Shown here: positions 1 to 8,988 of the stretch, piece after piece
Layout of the letters: each line of letters begins with the position of its first letter
How positions within the stretch are numbered: position 1 is the first letter of the stretch
Assembly: GCF_024397915.1 (NCBI RefSeq)
Contig: NZ_CP073347.1
Coordinates: forward strand, 868,001-932,000
Reading direction: 5' to 3'
DNA: 64,000 bases
Source: Marinobacterium rhizophilum
GTDB lineage: Bacteria > Pseudomonadota > Gammaproteobacteria > Pseudomonadales > Balneatricaceae
Notes under the pieces: generated by a model
The model's input: only the letters and a program-made list of their open reading frames with translations
Database searches by the model: none
What the model was told of the DNA's origin: nothing
Translations under genes and position numbers: made by a program

Positions 1-977
1 GCGGCTACCCGGACAGCTTCAATACCGACGGCTCCCACGATCTGAAACACCTGCCCCAGTTCGAGTCCTACCGCGGCTTCCTGTTCGGCAGCCTCAACGC
101 GGACGTGCTGCCGCTGGGCGAATACCTGGGTGAAACCCGCAAGATCATCGACAACATCGTGGATCAGGCCGAGGACGGTCTGGAAGTGCTGCGCGGCACC
201 TCCACCTATACCTACGAAGGCAACTGGAAGCTGACCGCCGAAAACGGCGCAGACGGCTACCATGTCGGCACCGTGCACTGGAACTACCTCTCCACCATGG
301 GGCAGCGCAACTACGACCAGGGCGGTACCGAAGCGGTCGACGCCAAGAGCTGGTCCAGCGAAGGCGGTTTCTATTCGTTCGAGCATGGCCACATGATGCT
401 GTGGACCCGCCTGACCAACCCGCAGGTACGCCCGGTGTACAACCACCTGGAACGCCTGCAGGCGCAGGTCGGCGAGGCCCGTGCCGATTCGATCGTCAAT
501 ACCACCAAGAACCTGTGCCTCTATCCGAACGTCTACCTGATGGATCAGTTCTCCACCCAGATCCGCGTGCTGCGCCCGATCTCCGTCGACAAGACCGAAA
601 TCACCATCTTCTGCTGGGCGCCCAAGGGCGAACCGGCCGCGGACCGGGCCAAGCGTATCCGCCAGTACGAGGATTTCTTCAATGTCACCGGTATGGGTAC
701 GCCGGATGACCTGGAAGAGTTCCGCGCCTGCCAGCGCGGCTATGAAGGCCGGGAGCTGAAGTGGAACGACATGAGCCGCGGCGCCAGTCACTGGATCGAG
801 GGGCCGGATGCGAGCGCAGACGCCATCGGGCTGAAGCCGATCCTCAGCGGGATCAAGCCGGAGGATGAAGGTCTTTACGTAACGCACCATCAGCACTGGG
901 TGGCTGAAATGCTCAAGGCCGTTGCAACCGAACGTGACCGCTTTATTTCCATTGCTGCAAAGGGGGCCTCGGCATGA
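1..977 (+). CDS. benA: Benzoate 1,2-dioxygenase large (alpha) subunit, 5' end outside window
   Basis: This is the oxygenase alpha subunit that dihydroxylates benzoate with BenB and electrons from BenC. The reading frame is open from base 3, so the start codon and the N-terminal Rieske domain lie before the window. What remains is the catalytic domain. It has the mononuclear-iron motif ENGADGYHVGTVH (bases about 240-278), giving the bridging Asp and two His ligands, and a later Asp in LMDQF that fits the third ligand. Its stop overlaps the benB start as ATGA. The toluate (XylX) or other aromatic-ring homologue is the alternative; the benABCD order favours benzoate. Confidence 0.92.
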   Translation, partial: GYPDSFNTDGSHDLKHLPQFESYRGFLFGSLNADVLPLGEYLGETRKIIDNIVDQAEDGLEVLRGTSTYTYEGNWKLTAENGADGYHVGTVHWNYLSTMGQRNYDQGGTEAVDAKSWSSEGGFYSFEHGHMMLWTRLTNPQVRPVYNHLERLQAQVGEARADSIVNTTKNLCLYPNVYLMDQFSTQIRVLRPISVDKTEITIFCWAPKGEPAADRAKRIRQYEDFFNVTGMGTPDDLEEFRACQRGYEGRELKWNDMSRGASHWIEGPDASADAIGLKPILSGIKPEDEGLYVTHHQHWVAEMLKAVATERDRFISIAAKGASA

Positions 978-1465
978 GCATGACATACGAACAGATTCAG
1001 GCGTTTATCTTTCGGGAAGCACGGCTGCTGGACGACCGTCAGTGGGACGAGTGGCTCAGCTGCTACAGCGAAAACGTGGTGTACTGGATGCCGGCCTGGG
1101 ACGACGAGGACCGCCTCACCGAGGACCCGCAGTCGGAAATCTCGCTGATCTACTACCCCAACCGCAACGGCCTGGAAGACCGGGTCTACCGCATCAAGAC
1201 CGAGCGTTCCGGCGCCACCTCGATGCCGGAGCCGCGTACCACGCACCTGACCTCCAACCTGGAGATCCTGTCCCAGGATGGCCAGGAGGTGAAGCTGCGC
1301 TTTAACTGGCAGACCAACAGCCACCGCTACCACAAGACCGAGATTTTTTTCGGGACCTCGTTTTACACCCTGGATATCAGCGGCGAGGCGCCCCTCATTA
1401 CCGAGAAGAAGATCGTCCTGAACAACGACTATATCAACCAAGTGCTTGATATTTATAACATCTAA
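974..1465 (+). CDS. benB: Benzoate 1,2-dioxygenase small (beta) subunit
   Basis: This is the non-catalytic beta subunit that builds the alpha3beta3 oxygenase with BenA. At 163 residues it has the usual length of BenB/XylY. The N-terminus (REARLLDDRQWDEWLSCY) and the middle (YWMPAWDDEDRLTEDP, ISLIYY) are typical of the ring-hydroxylating beta family with its cystatin-like fold. The start overlaps the benA stop by four bases, so the two are probably translationally coupled. It sits second in the benABCD operon. Confidence 0.93.
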   Translation: MSMTYEQIQAFIFREARLLDDRQWDEWLSCYSENVVYWMPAWDDEDRLTEDPQSEISLIYYPNRNGLEDRVYRIKTERSGATSMPEPRTTHLTSNLEILSQDGQEVKLRFNWQTNSHRYHKTEIFFGTSFYTLDISGEAPLITEKKIVLNNDYINQVLDIYNI

Positions 1466-1484
1466 CGGCCGTGGAGAGACGATC

Positions 1485-2513
1485 ATGAGTTACAGCATCG
1501 CGCTCAACTTTGAAGACGGCGTCACCCGTTTCGTGACCTGCAACGAGGGCGAAACCGTTCTGGATGCCGCCTACCGCGCAAAGATCAACCTGCCGATGGA
1601 CTGCTCCGACGGCGTCTGCGGCACCTGCAAGGGGACGTGCCACCAGGGCGCCTTTGACTTGGGCGACGAATACATCGACGACGCCCTGACCGACGACGAA
1701 GTGGCGCAGGGCAGGGTGCTGACCTGCCAGATGGTGCCCAGCAGCGATTGCGTGGTCGAGGTGCCGGTGGCCTCAACGCTGTGCAAGACCGGCACGAGCG
1801 AGGTAACCGGCACGGTCGCCGAGGTTAACCTGGTTTCAGCCACCGCCATCGAGCTGAAAGTGACGGCGGACGCGGATATCGCTTTCCTCGCCGGGCAGTA
1901 TGTCAATATCCAGGTGCCCGGCAGCAGCCAAAGCCGTGCCTATTCCTTCAGTTCCCGCCCCGGCAGCCGGGAACTGAGCTTCCTGATTCGCAACGTGCCC
2001 GGCGGCCTGATGAGCTCCTGGCTGGTCGACAAGGCGAAACCTGGCGACAAGCTGAGCCTCACCGGCCCGATGGGCAGCTTTTACCTGCGCCCGGTGGCGC
2101 GCCCGGTGCTGATGCTGGCGGGGGGAACGGGTCTTGCGCCCTTCCTGGCCATGCTGGAATACCTGCAGCAGCACGGCTGTGACCAGCCGACGCACCTGAT
2201 CTACGGTGTGACCAACGACGACGACCTGGTGTGCGTGCAGGCACTGGAGCAGTTTGCCGGCACGCTGGAGAACGTCAGCGTCAAGACCGTGGTCGCCAGT
2301 GAAGCGAGCGACCATCCGTACAAGGGCTATGTCACCAACCATATGGACAACGCCCCCATCAACGATGGCGATGTGGACGTGTACCTCTGTGGCCCGCCGC
2401 CCATGGTGGATGCGGTGCTGGGGTATTTCCGCGCGCAGGGCATCAATCCGAATTCCTTCCATTACGAGAAGTTCACCCCGAGCACGCCCGGTGCCAGCGA
2501 GGCCGTGGCATGA
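1485..2513 (+). CDS. benC: Benzoate 1,2-dioxygenase electron-transfer reductase
   Basis: This NADH:ferredoxin-type reductase passes electrons from NADH through FAD and a 2Fe-2S centre to the BenA Rieske cluster. The 342-residue protein has an N-terminal plant-type ferredoxin with Cys40, Cys45, Cys48 and Cys81, a FAD-binding domain with RAYSFSS, and an NAD domain with GGTGLAPF and CGPPPMVD. I chose the ATG at 1485 because GGAGAG lies just upstream and the protein then begins MSYSIAL, right before the ferredoxin fold. An in-frame start at 1446 would lie inside benB. Its stop overlaps benD as ATGA. Confidence 0.93.
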   Translation: MSYSIALNFEDGVTRFVTCNEGETVLDAAYRAKINLPMDCSDGVCGTCKGTCHQGAFDLGDEYIDDALTDDEVAQGRVLTCQMVPSSDCVVEVPVASTLCKTGTSEVTGTVAEVNLVSATAIELKVTADADIAFLAGQYVNIQVPGSSQSRAYSFSSRPGSRELSFLIRNVPGGLMSSWLVDKAKPGDKLSLTGPMGSFYLRPVARPVLMLAGGTGLAPFLAMLEYLQQHGCDQPTHLIYGVTNDDDLVCVQALEQFAGTLENVSVKTVVASEASDHPYKGYVTNHMDNAPINDGDVDVYLCGPPPMVDAVLGYFRAQGINPNSFHYEKFTPSTPGASEAVA

Positions 2514-3292
2514 CCGCGCGCTTCAGGAACCAGGTTGCGGTGGTCACCGGTGCGGCCCAGAGCATTGGCCGGGCTGTAGCGGAACAGCTGGCCCGCGAAG
2601 GCGCCCAGCTGGTGCTGGTGGACCTGTCTGACCTGGTGCACGACGTGGCCCGGGAGATCAGTGCCAGTGGCGCACCCGAGCCCCTGGTGGTGCTGGCGAA
2701 CCTGGAACAGTACGAGGGTGCCAGCCGGGTAATGGCCCAGGCTCAGGAGGCCTTTGGGCGCATCGATATCCTGATCAACAACGTCGGCGGCACCATCTGG
2801 GTACAGCCATTCGAGCACTACGAAGAGGCGCAGATAGAGGCCGAAGTGCGTCGTTCGCTGTTCCCGACGCTCTGGTGCTGCCATGCGGTGTTGCCGCTGA
2901 TGCAGCAACAGCAGGCCGGCGTCATTGTGAACGTGTCGTCCATCGCCACCCGCAGCCTTAACCGGGTGCCCTACGCGGCCGCCAAGGGCGGGGTCAATGC
3001 GCTGACGGCGAGCCTGGCCTGGGAAAATGGCGAGCGCGGCATTCGCGTCAATGCCGTGGCCACCGGGGGCACCGATGTGGGCGAGCGCAGGATTCCGCGC
3101 AACAGTGCGCCGCAGTCGGAGCAGGAAAAGCGCTGGTACCAGCAGATCGTGGACCAGACCGTGGAGTCGAGCCACATGAAGCGCTACGGCCTGATGCACG
3201 AACAGGTGAACGCCATCCTGTTTCTGGCCTCCGATGCGGCCTCCTACATCACTGGCACCACCCTGCCGGTGGGCGGCGGCGATCAGGGCTGA
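2510..3292 (+). CDS. benD: cis-Benzoate diol dehydrogenase (SDR family)
   Basis: This enzyme oxidises 1,6-dihydroxycyclohexa-2,4-diene-1-carboxylate, the product of BenABC, to catechol with loss of CO2. The 260-residue protein is a classical short-chain dehydrogenase. It has a Rossmann motif TGAAQSIG near residue 12, NNVGG near 88, a Ser in VSSIA, and the catalytic YAAAK near 155. The start overlaps the benC stop, so benABCD forms one tightly packed operon. No catechol dioxygenase is in the window, so ring cleavage must be encoded elsewhere. Confidence 0.92.
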   Translation: MTARFRNQVAVVTGAAQSIGRAVAEQLAREGAQLVLVDLSDLVHDVAREISASGAPEPLVVLANLEQYEGASRVMAQAQEAFGRIDILINNVGGTIWVQPFEHYEEAQIEAEVRRSLFPTLWCCHAVLPLMQQQQAGVIVNVSSIATRSLNRVPYAAAKGGVNALTASLAWENGERGIRVNAVATGGTDVGERRIPRNSAPQSEQEKRWYQQIVDQTVESSHMKRYGLMHEQVNAILFLASDAASYITGTTLPVGGGDQG

Positions 3293-3380
3293 CGCCACAG
3301 GCCCGGGAGGCCTTGCGGCTACAGGCCCCGGGTTTGCCGTGACGCCGAACAACTAAAACAATATTCAAAGGTGCAGACCC

Positions 3381-4730
3381 ATGCGCACTATCGACGTAAA
3401 CGACGTTATTGATAACGCCACATTCAACCCGTTTCACTGGAAGGTGCTGCTCTGGTGCACCCTGATCATCATTTTCGACGGCTATGACCTGGTGATCTAC
3501 GGCGTGGTGCTGCCGCTGCTGATGGAACAGTGGAACCTCAACCCCTACGTGGCCGGCCTTCTGGGCAGCAGTGCCCTGTTCGGCATGATGCTGGGGGCCA
3601 TGAGCTTTGGCATGCTGTCGGACAGGCTGGGCCGCAAGAAGACCATCATGATCTGCGTGGTGCTGTTCAGCCTGACCACGGTGATCAACGGCTTTGCCAG
3701 CACACCCCGGGAATTCGGTATCCTGCGCTTTATCGCGGGCCTTGGAATCGGCGGCGTGATGCCCAACGTGGTCTCGCTGATGAGCGAGTACTCGCCGAAG
3801 AAAAGCCGCAGCACCCTGGTGGCGCTGATGTTCAGCGGTTACGCCGTGGGCGGCATGATGTCCGCGGGGCTGGGTATCTGGATCGTGCCCAACTATGGCT
3901 GGGAAATCATGTTCTTCCTGGCAGGCGTACCGCTGCTGCTGTTGCCGCTGATGATGAAGTTCCTGCCGGAGTCCGTGGCCTTTTTGATGCTGCACAAGCG
4001 TGAAGGGGAGGCTCGCGGCATTTTGCAGAAGATCGCCCCGGCGCAGCGGATCAGCGATGAGGATCTGCTGGTGGTACCGCCCTCGAACGAGAGCGAGGGG
4101 CCGGTGCGGGAGCTGTTCCGCGGTGGCCGTACGCTCAGTACCCTGATGTTCTGGACGGCCTTTTTCTGCTGCCTGCTGATGGTGTACGCGCTGGGGTCCT
4201 GGCTGCCGAAACTGATGTCCATGGCCGGCTACGCCCTGGGCTCCAGCATGATGTCGCTGATGGTGCTGAACATTGGCGCGATCATCGGGGCCGTGGGGGG
4301 CGGCTGGCTGGCCGACCGTTTCTCGCTGCGCTCTGTGCTGGTGAGCTTCTTTGTACTGGGCTCCGCCTCACTGGTGTTGCTGGGCCATGATCACCCGATG
4401 TGGCTGCTCTACAGCCTGATGGGCATCGCTGGCGCCACCACCATTGGCTCGCAGATTCTGCTCTACGCCTATGTGGCCCAGTATTACCCCGCCAGCATCC
4501 GCTCCACGGGGCTCGGCTGGGCCTCCGGCATTGGCCGCAACGGCGCCATCGTTGGCCCCATGCTGGGTGGCACGCTGCTGGCACTGGCGCTGCCGCACCA
4601 TGTCAACTTCATCGCCCTGGCGGTTCCCGGTGTTATCGCCACCGTTGCCGTGGCCCTGGTCGGGCGCCGGGGTTTGGGCTCCGGCGCCAGCCAGCCCGAT
4701 ACCGCGGTGAGCGTTGCCGCCAGCAACTGA
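3381..4730 (+). CDS. benK: Aromatic acid:H+ symporter, benzoate permease (MFS)
   Basis: This is an inner-membrane permease of the AAHS branch of the major facilitator superfamily, likely importing benzoate for the adjacent operon. The 449-residue protein has about 12 membrane segments. TM1 carries the family motif DGYDLVIYG, and the TM2-3 loop has GMLSDRLGRKK (the MFS G-x-x-x-D-R-x-G-R motif). The central loop between the two halves has REL, as in BenK/PcaK proteins. AAAGGTG stands at the right distance before the ATG. It follows benD by 88 bases and may be cotranscribed. PcaK (4-hydroxybenzoate) is the alternative. Confidence 0.85.
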   Translation: MRTIDVNDVIDNATFNPFHWKVLLWCTLIIIFDGYDLVIYGVVLPLLMEQWNLNPYVAGLLGSSALFGMMLGAMSFGMLSDRLGRKKTIMICVVLFSLTTVINGFASTPREFGILRFIAGLGIGGVMPNVVSLMSEYSPKKSRSTLVALMFSGYAVGGMMSAGLGIWIVPNYGWEIMFFLAGVPLLLLPLMMKFLPESVAFLMLHKREGEARGILQKIAPAQRISDEDLLVVPPSNESEGPVRELFRGGRTLSTLMFWTAFFCCLLMVYALGSWLPKLMSMAGYALGSSMMSLMVLNIGAIIGAVGGGWLADRFSLRSVLVSFFVLGSASLVLLGHDHPMWLLYSLMGIAGATTIGSQILLYAYVAQYYPASIRSTGLGWASGIGRNGAIVGPMLGGTLLALALPHHVNFIALAVPGVIATVAVALVGRRGLGSGASQPDTAVSVAASN

Positions 4731-4810
4731 GGACCCGCCGGGGAAACGAAAGCACCGATAATCAATGCTGTACCCGCCAGGCTGCTGGCCCCCGGGCGCA
4801 GACTTGGGTA

Positions 4811-4853
4811 GGCTGTGCCGTTTTTGAGAAATACTCACAAAAATGGCACAGCC
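4811..4853. terminator. 43-base imperfect palindrome after benK
   Basis: The outer arms GGCTGTGCC (4811-4819) and GGCACAGCC (4845-4853) are perfect reverse complements. The inner arms GTTTTTGAG and CTCACAAAAAT also pair almost fully around AAATA. It lies 80 bases after benK and 49 bases before the rluA-like gene. A terminator for the ben transcript or an operator are both possible; there is no clean T-run after the hairpin. Confidence 0.5.
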
Positions 4854-4902
4854 GGCCAGCGTTTGGCAGGGCGTGCTGAGCATCAATAGCGGGGAATGTT
4901 AG

Positions 4903-5616
4903 ATGTCGGGTGCAGGCACGCCGATTCACAGCGTTATTGATGATTTTGTGGCACCTGTGTGTGCCGATCCAGTGGTGATTCTGTACCAGGATGACGATAT
5001 CCTGCTGATCAACAAGCCCAGCGGCCTGCTTAGCCTGTCGGGTAAAAACCCTCTCAACCGGGATTCGGTGCACTACCGCCTGGTGCATGGCCAGCAAGGG
5101 CAGAGCCCGGCATTCCCCGCGGCCAAGCTACCCCATCGGCTGGATTTTGGCACCTCGGGCATGATGCTGGTGGGGCTCAATGCCGACGCCGCCAGGCACC
5201 TCAATCGGCAGTTTCAGGCACGGGGCATTCAAAAACGCTACCTGGCCTTGCTGGAAGGCTGGATCTCGGACGATCAGGGGCAGGTAACAGCGCCCATCGC
5301 GAAGGATAAAAGCCAGTTTCCCCGGGTGAAAATCTGCCACGTCACCGGCCAAACGGCCGTCAGTGAATTCAGGGTGTTAGAGCGCCTGGACCAGCCACGT
5401 CGCAGCCTGGTGGAATTCAATCCGCTAACGGGACGCACCCACCAGTTACGCATTCACAGCCAGGCAATGGGCCATCCCATTCTTGGGTGTGACCTTTACA
5501 GAAGCGAGCATAGCGAGCAGATGGCAGACCGTTTGCTGTTGCATGCCAGCGATGTGTATTTCGAGCATCCGGGCACTGGTGAGCCCTTTCATGGCCACAG
5601 CCCTTGTCCGTTTTGA
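4903..5616 (+). CDS. rluA: RluA-family rRNA/tRNA pseudouridine synthase
   Basis: This enzyme isomerises uridine to pseudouridine in structured RNA. The 237-residue protein begins with the RluA-like block VVILYQDDDILLINKPSGLLS, and its catalytic motif is HRLDFGTSGMM, with the catalytic Asp in HRLD. GRTHQLRIH and GHPILGCDLY follow as in the family. Length and architecture (no S4 domain) resemble E. coli RluA (219 residues), which modifies 23S rRNA U746 and tRNA U32. The exact target cannot be read from the sequence. GGGGAA precedes the ATG. It marks the left border of the accessory island. Confidence 0.75.
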   Translation: MSGAGTPIHSVIDDFVAPVCADPVVILYQDDDILLINKPSGLLSLSGKNPLNRDSVHYRLVHGQQGQSPAFPAAKLPHRLDFGTSGMMLVGLNADAARHLNRQFQARGIQKRYLALLEGWISDDQGQVTAPIAKDKSQFPRVKICHVTGQTAVSEFRVLERLDQPRRSLVEFNPLTGRTHQLRIHSQAMGHPILGCDLYRSEHSEQMADRLLLHASDVYFEHPGTGEPFHGHSPCPF

Positions 5617-5711
5617 TCAGTGGCGGCTTGAAGGATTGCTGTGGAGTGGATGGCCATGGATGGCGGAAGGCCGCCCCGCCGGTAGTCAGAAAATGCAGGA
5701 TCAATTTTCTG

Positions 5712-6962
5712 CTCATAAGGGGGACTTAAAGCCGTTCTGACGGATGGGTGGTACTGGGAGTGAACTGGTGATGTGGGCAGGGCTGCTGGTTGCCGGATTG
5801 CTGCCAATGCGGAATGGCTTCTTTGGTAGGGTGCCAATGAGCCTGCGAATTGCACCGTGGAGTGGTATACCGCCATAATTGATCACGAATCACGAATCAC
5901 GAATCACGAATCACGAATCACGAATCACGAATCACGAATCACTAATCCGGTACAGTTAACCCACATGGGTAACAGCTCAGTTCAATGACATGGGTGACAC
6001 TTTGCTGACTTTTAGGCCGCGCGAGGCGGGGATTATCCTTCGAATAACATTGTATTACTCCTGGCTACAGTGACTGTCTGGTAATTCCTGTTACGACCTC
6101 TTGGTCGTGTCACTTTATTTGCACGCGCAAAAAAAGTAACCAAGGCTCTTTACCTTGAAGAATACGCCCCAATGACGCCTTCTTGCTGCGCTCTGGCGCC
6201 ATTCTGCGGGTGCCGCTAAGAGGGCATCCATGCCCTCAATCGGCGGCTCGACAGTCCCTGTCTCGCCCCTTCGGGTCTAATCGGAACATAATCCCGGTGC
6301 TCGTCGGCTGCTGAGGGGGATTGAGGCTGCTCTGATATCGCTGATGCGCGGGTGTTTGTGCGTAGGATGCGGTGAGGTGCGCATTGCACAAACCTTTACG
6401 ATTGCTCCAAGCCCTGGGCGCGCCGTAACCCATCATTGTTTGCAGAGGATGCCATGATGAATCACTTGACGCCCCGGTAAACGGCCACGCTGGATCGAAT
6501 CTGCCAGCAGAACATTCACCGTATTCTGCGAATTCGTATTTCGCCTGCCGGCGACCCACTTTCCTTGTTAGGCGACAAGGACTCTCTACAAGGTGAAGTG
6601 TGCAAAGGAAGCGCGCCACCCATCATCGGTCGCAGGGGATGGCATGATGAGTCGTTCGACGACCAGATGAAAGACACGCAGGATCGAGTCTGCCAGCAGA
6701 ACATTTACCGTATTCTGCGAATCCGTATTTCGCCTTTCGGCGACCCACTTTCCTTGTTACGCGACAAGGAAAGTAGGCAAAGGAAGCGCGCCCCAAGGAA
6801 GCCTTTCCGCTGCGCTCTGACGCCATTGCGCGGGCGCAGCTAACGGCACATCCTGTGCCTAATCTGCGGCTCGACAGTCCCTGTTTTCGCCCCTGCGGGC
6901 CTGATCGCACAATAACGCCAGTGCTCGCCGGCTTCATAAGGGGGAATTGGAGCCGTTCTGAT
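5712..6962. repeat. Cluster of dispersed intergenic repeat modules
   Basis: This gene-free stretch is built from repeated blocks. A block of about 180 bases at 6430-6619 is repeated at 6620-6795; both copies contain CCAGCAGAACATT and GGCGACCCACTTTCCTTGTTA. A second block with GCGGCTCGACAGTCCCTGT occurs at about 6173-6300 and again at about 6800-6925. A tail reading about CATAAGGGGGA...AGCCGTTCTGA occurs at 5712-5742 and 6932-6962, with a looser match near 6311. Short ORFs over these blocks are not credible genes. I recall similar blocks scattered through gammaproteobacterial genomes but cannot name the family. Confidence 0.75.
5882..5944. repeat. Tandem heptamer array (ATCACGA)8
   Basis: Eight perfect head-to-tail copies of ATCACGA run from 5882 to 5937, followed by one degenerate copy ATCACTA. 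The same type of unit (ATCACCA) recurs at 7044-7071 and 32194-32221. There are no spacers, so it is not a CRISPR array. It is noncoding. Confidence 0.9.
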
Positions 6963-7043
6963 GTTTCGGTAGTGTGGATGGAATGGGACCTTGGACGTCG
7001 ATCCGATAGTGCTGGACGGGCAGGGCTTTAGGCACAACGGTGA

Positions 7044-7071
7044 ATCACCAATCACCAATCACCAATCACCA
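7044..7071. repeat. Tandem heptamer array (ATCACCA)4
   Basis: Four perfect copies of ATCACCA are followed by a degenerate copy ACCACCT. This is a variant of the heptamer at 5882. The following stretch to 7655 shows no supportable gene; overlapping minus-strand ORFs of 74-138 codons there have no recognisable features. Confidence 0.85.
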
Positions 7072-7655
7072 ACCACCTTGCCACTTTCAGCTTGGACCTC
7101 GCCCCTTATACCTTGCCCATCGCCCCTGCTTTCGGCATTATGCTGAAGGCGCCGACGGAGTACTGGTGCCTGGTTTTGATCGACAATAACGCAAATCGTC
7201 AGCTGAGCAACGGAAGCCAGGCTGGGTGAATCCTTCCCCCCAAGTTCAATCCCTCCGTTCTCCCTGGCTCTGCCTGCATTGCAGGCCCGTATTTCGTTAT
7301 CGTTAGGGCGGTAGCGTGGTTTATCGGACCTGTCCGCTGCCGTGGAGTAGGGTGATGCGGGTTGTAGGCATTGTGCGATTGCTTGTGTGGTAAGACGTGC
7401 CGCAGGCCAGAATCCCCGGTCAACGGATGGTTCGAGAAACCTCTTCTTGAGAAATAAAATCGCGTTCAGTGCCAAGATCTGGGTGGTAGCAGGACGTTTA
7501 TCTCAGTCGTGAGAAGTATTAGGAACCGCTTGATAGGTTCATCGTCCGGCACTGTCAGGTGCTGTTGATCGTTGAGCATAATGAAGTACTTGATGCAGTA
7601 CAGATAGGTTTAGTGAATAGATTTATTAATTTTTATAACTAAATGAGGAATAAAC
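7072..7655. other. Gene-free stretch, nothing recognised
   Basis: About 580 bases with no convincing reading frame, RNA or element end. The last 60 bases become AT-rich and presumably hold the promoter of the following small lipoprotein gene. Confidence 0.5.
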
Positions 7656-7937
7656 ATGAAAAGTAAAGTTATCATTTTATGCTCAGCATTAATTCTATCC
7701 GCTTGTTCTAGTATGCAGGGTGTTGTACGTGATAAAGAAACGGGAACTCCGATTCCGTCTGCACATATCGTAATCAATAGAGATAGCGGAACCACTAATG
7801 CTCTCGGAAGCTACCATGTAACAGGAACATTTATACCTGGGGATACGATGTTGATAAACGCTCCTGGATATAATATCTACACAAGGACTGTAAAATCTAC
7901 CAATGAAATTGTAGATGTAGATTTGTCTAAAAAATAG
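7656..7937 (+). CDS. Small lipoprotein with carboxypeptidase-regulatory-like fold
   Basis: A 93-residue AT-rich gene. Residues 1-17 form a lipoprotein signal ending in the lipobox LSAC (Cys17). The rest, with GVVRDKETGTPIPSAHIVI, NALGSYHVTG and INAPGY, looks like a single carboxypeptidase-regulatory-like (CarboxypepD_reg/transthyretin-like) beta sandwich. Such domains are found in many surface proteins, so no specific function can be given. A GAGGAA ribosome site precedes the ATG. Its base composition differs from the flanking core genes, which suggests acquisition by transfer. Confidence 0.75.
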   Translation: MKSKVIILCSALILSACSSMQGVVRDKETGTPIPSAHIVINRDSGTTNALGSYHVTGTFIPGDTMLINAPGYNIYTRTVKSTNEIVDVDLSKK

Positions 7938-7997
7938 TATATAAGCTTGCAGGAGGCGAAGTCAGGCCCTAGTAATGCCGCGGGCAGTATACCAAAC

Positions 7998-8163
7998 GTC
8001 GAAAAGTGGATATGAGGCTTGGTGATCGTTTTGTCAGATTCAGTGCGTTTTAGCAGATGACCTGAACGGCTCATGCTACTTGGCTTTGCGCCCGTTTTTG
8101 ACGAATATTCATCAGGAAATACTGGCCTCAGGCAAATCGGCCTCCGAGGCTACGATACAAAAG
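7998..8163. other. attI-like integron site, copy 1
   Basis: This 166-base block is repeated, with few changes, at 9727-9890. The match stops exactly at G|TT: here G8163 is followed by TTATAC, and in the other copy G9890 by TTAGATGC. That is the crossover form of integron sites (G^TTRRRY-like). The second copy stands just upstream of a truncated intI gene, where attI belongs. Here the block is followed by an HNH-nuclease gene that I read as an inserted cassette. Confidence 0.55.
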
Positions 8164-8172
8164 TTATACCTC

Positions 8173-8982
8173 ATGGAGACTTCAGTGGGCCTCGTAGCAT
8201 CCCAAGAGCATATTGACGAAAATTTTGGTGTCCTTCTGATGGCACTGAAGAGCCGAGATGCACGTGCAATCGAGCTAGTACGCAATGGAAAATCAATAGT
8301 AGTCGCAAATGTAAGTGGAGAGTTGGTATTTGGCCCTTCTAGATTTATTGGCTATCAGAACAATTCCATTGATGTGCATCTTGACCTCCGATCTGAGCGG
8401 GATGGCAAGGAGACAAACCCGGCCATAAAAAGGGTTCTGGGAATGGAAAGGTGTTTACACGCAACTGCGGAGGCGGAATTTCTACGCTACTGCGTTGAGC
8501 TGGGCGTCTATCCACCCGGAAATAAGCGGCAGTATTGGGTTCTTCCGGATGCGATGTTACTAATTGATCTTCAGGCAGTGCGTCACGATAAAATGGCAGG
8601 CGAAACCGAGAAAGTGCAACTTCAAAAGGCGAGATTGGGCCAGGGTGCGTTTCGGGCTAAGTTGGAGGCGAAATGGAGTGGCTGTTGCGTAACGGGCTGC
8701 AAGATTCGAGAGGTGCTAAGAGCGTCGCACATAAAACCATGGAAAGATTGCACCAATGAAGAACGGCTGGATGGTGACAACGGATTACTTCTTGTAGCCA
8801 ATCTGGATGCTTTGTTTGATCGCGGTTTAATTTCTTTTTCCTCGGACGGTGCATTGGTTCGCGCCCCTAAAATTACTGAGAACGAGCTTCAAATGTTGAT
8901 CGGAGATGCACCAGGCCGCATACGTCTCAATGGTCGACAAGCTGACTACATGAGGTGTCATCGGGAACTTCATGGCTTCTGA
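8173..8982 (+). CDS. HNH endonuclease, probable integron cassette gene
   Basis: A 269-residue protein with a C-terminal HNH_2-type nuclease domain. CCVTGC and the following RASHIKPW (the His of the HNH core) are joined to LDGDNGLLLVANLDALFDRGLISF, the typical second half. The N-terminal 160 residues are not recognised. The frame stays open back to a TTG at 8080, but those 31 codons lie in the duplicated attI-like site, so I prefer the ATG at 8173, although no good ribosome site is visible. Substrate and role, whether defence, restriction or mobility, cannot be told. Confidence 0.75.
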   Translation: METSVGLVASQEHIDENFGVLLMALKSRDARAIELVRNGKSIVVANVSGELVFGPSRFIGYQNNSIDVHLDLRSERDGKETNPAIKRVLGMERCLHATAEAEFLRYCVELGVYPPGNKRQYWVLPDAMLLIDLQAVRHDKMAGETEKVQLQKARLGQGAFRAKLEAKWSGCCVTGCKIREVLRASHIKPWKDCTNEERLDGDNGLLLVANLDALFDRGLISFSSDGALVRAPKITENELQMLIGDAPGRIRLNGRQADYMRCHRELHGF

Positions 8983-8988
8983 AATTGA

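Noticed and set aside
1446..1484. Upstream start for benC
   Set aside because: It lies inside the 3' end of benB and adds residues not seen in BenC; the ATG at 1485 has a good ribosome site.
5882..5944. Possible CRISPR array
   Set aside because: The repeat is only 7 bases long, copies are directly adjacent with no spacers, and there are no cas genes.
7059..7475. Minus-strand ORF of 138 codons
   Set aside because: It runs into the heptamer repeat array at its 3' end, overlaps another ORF in a second frame, and shows no recognisable motif.
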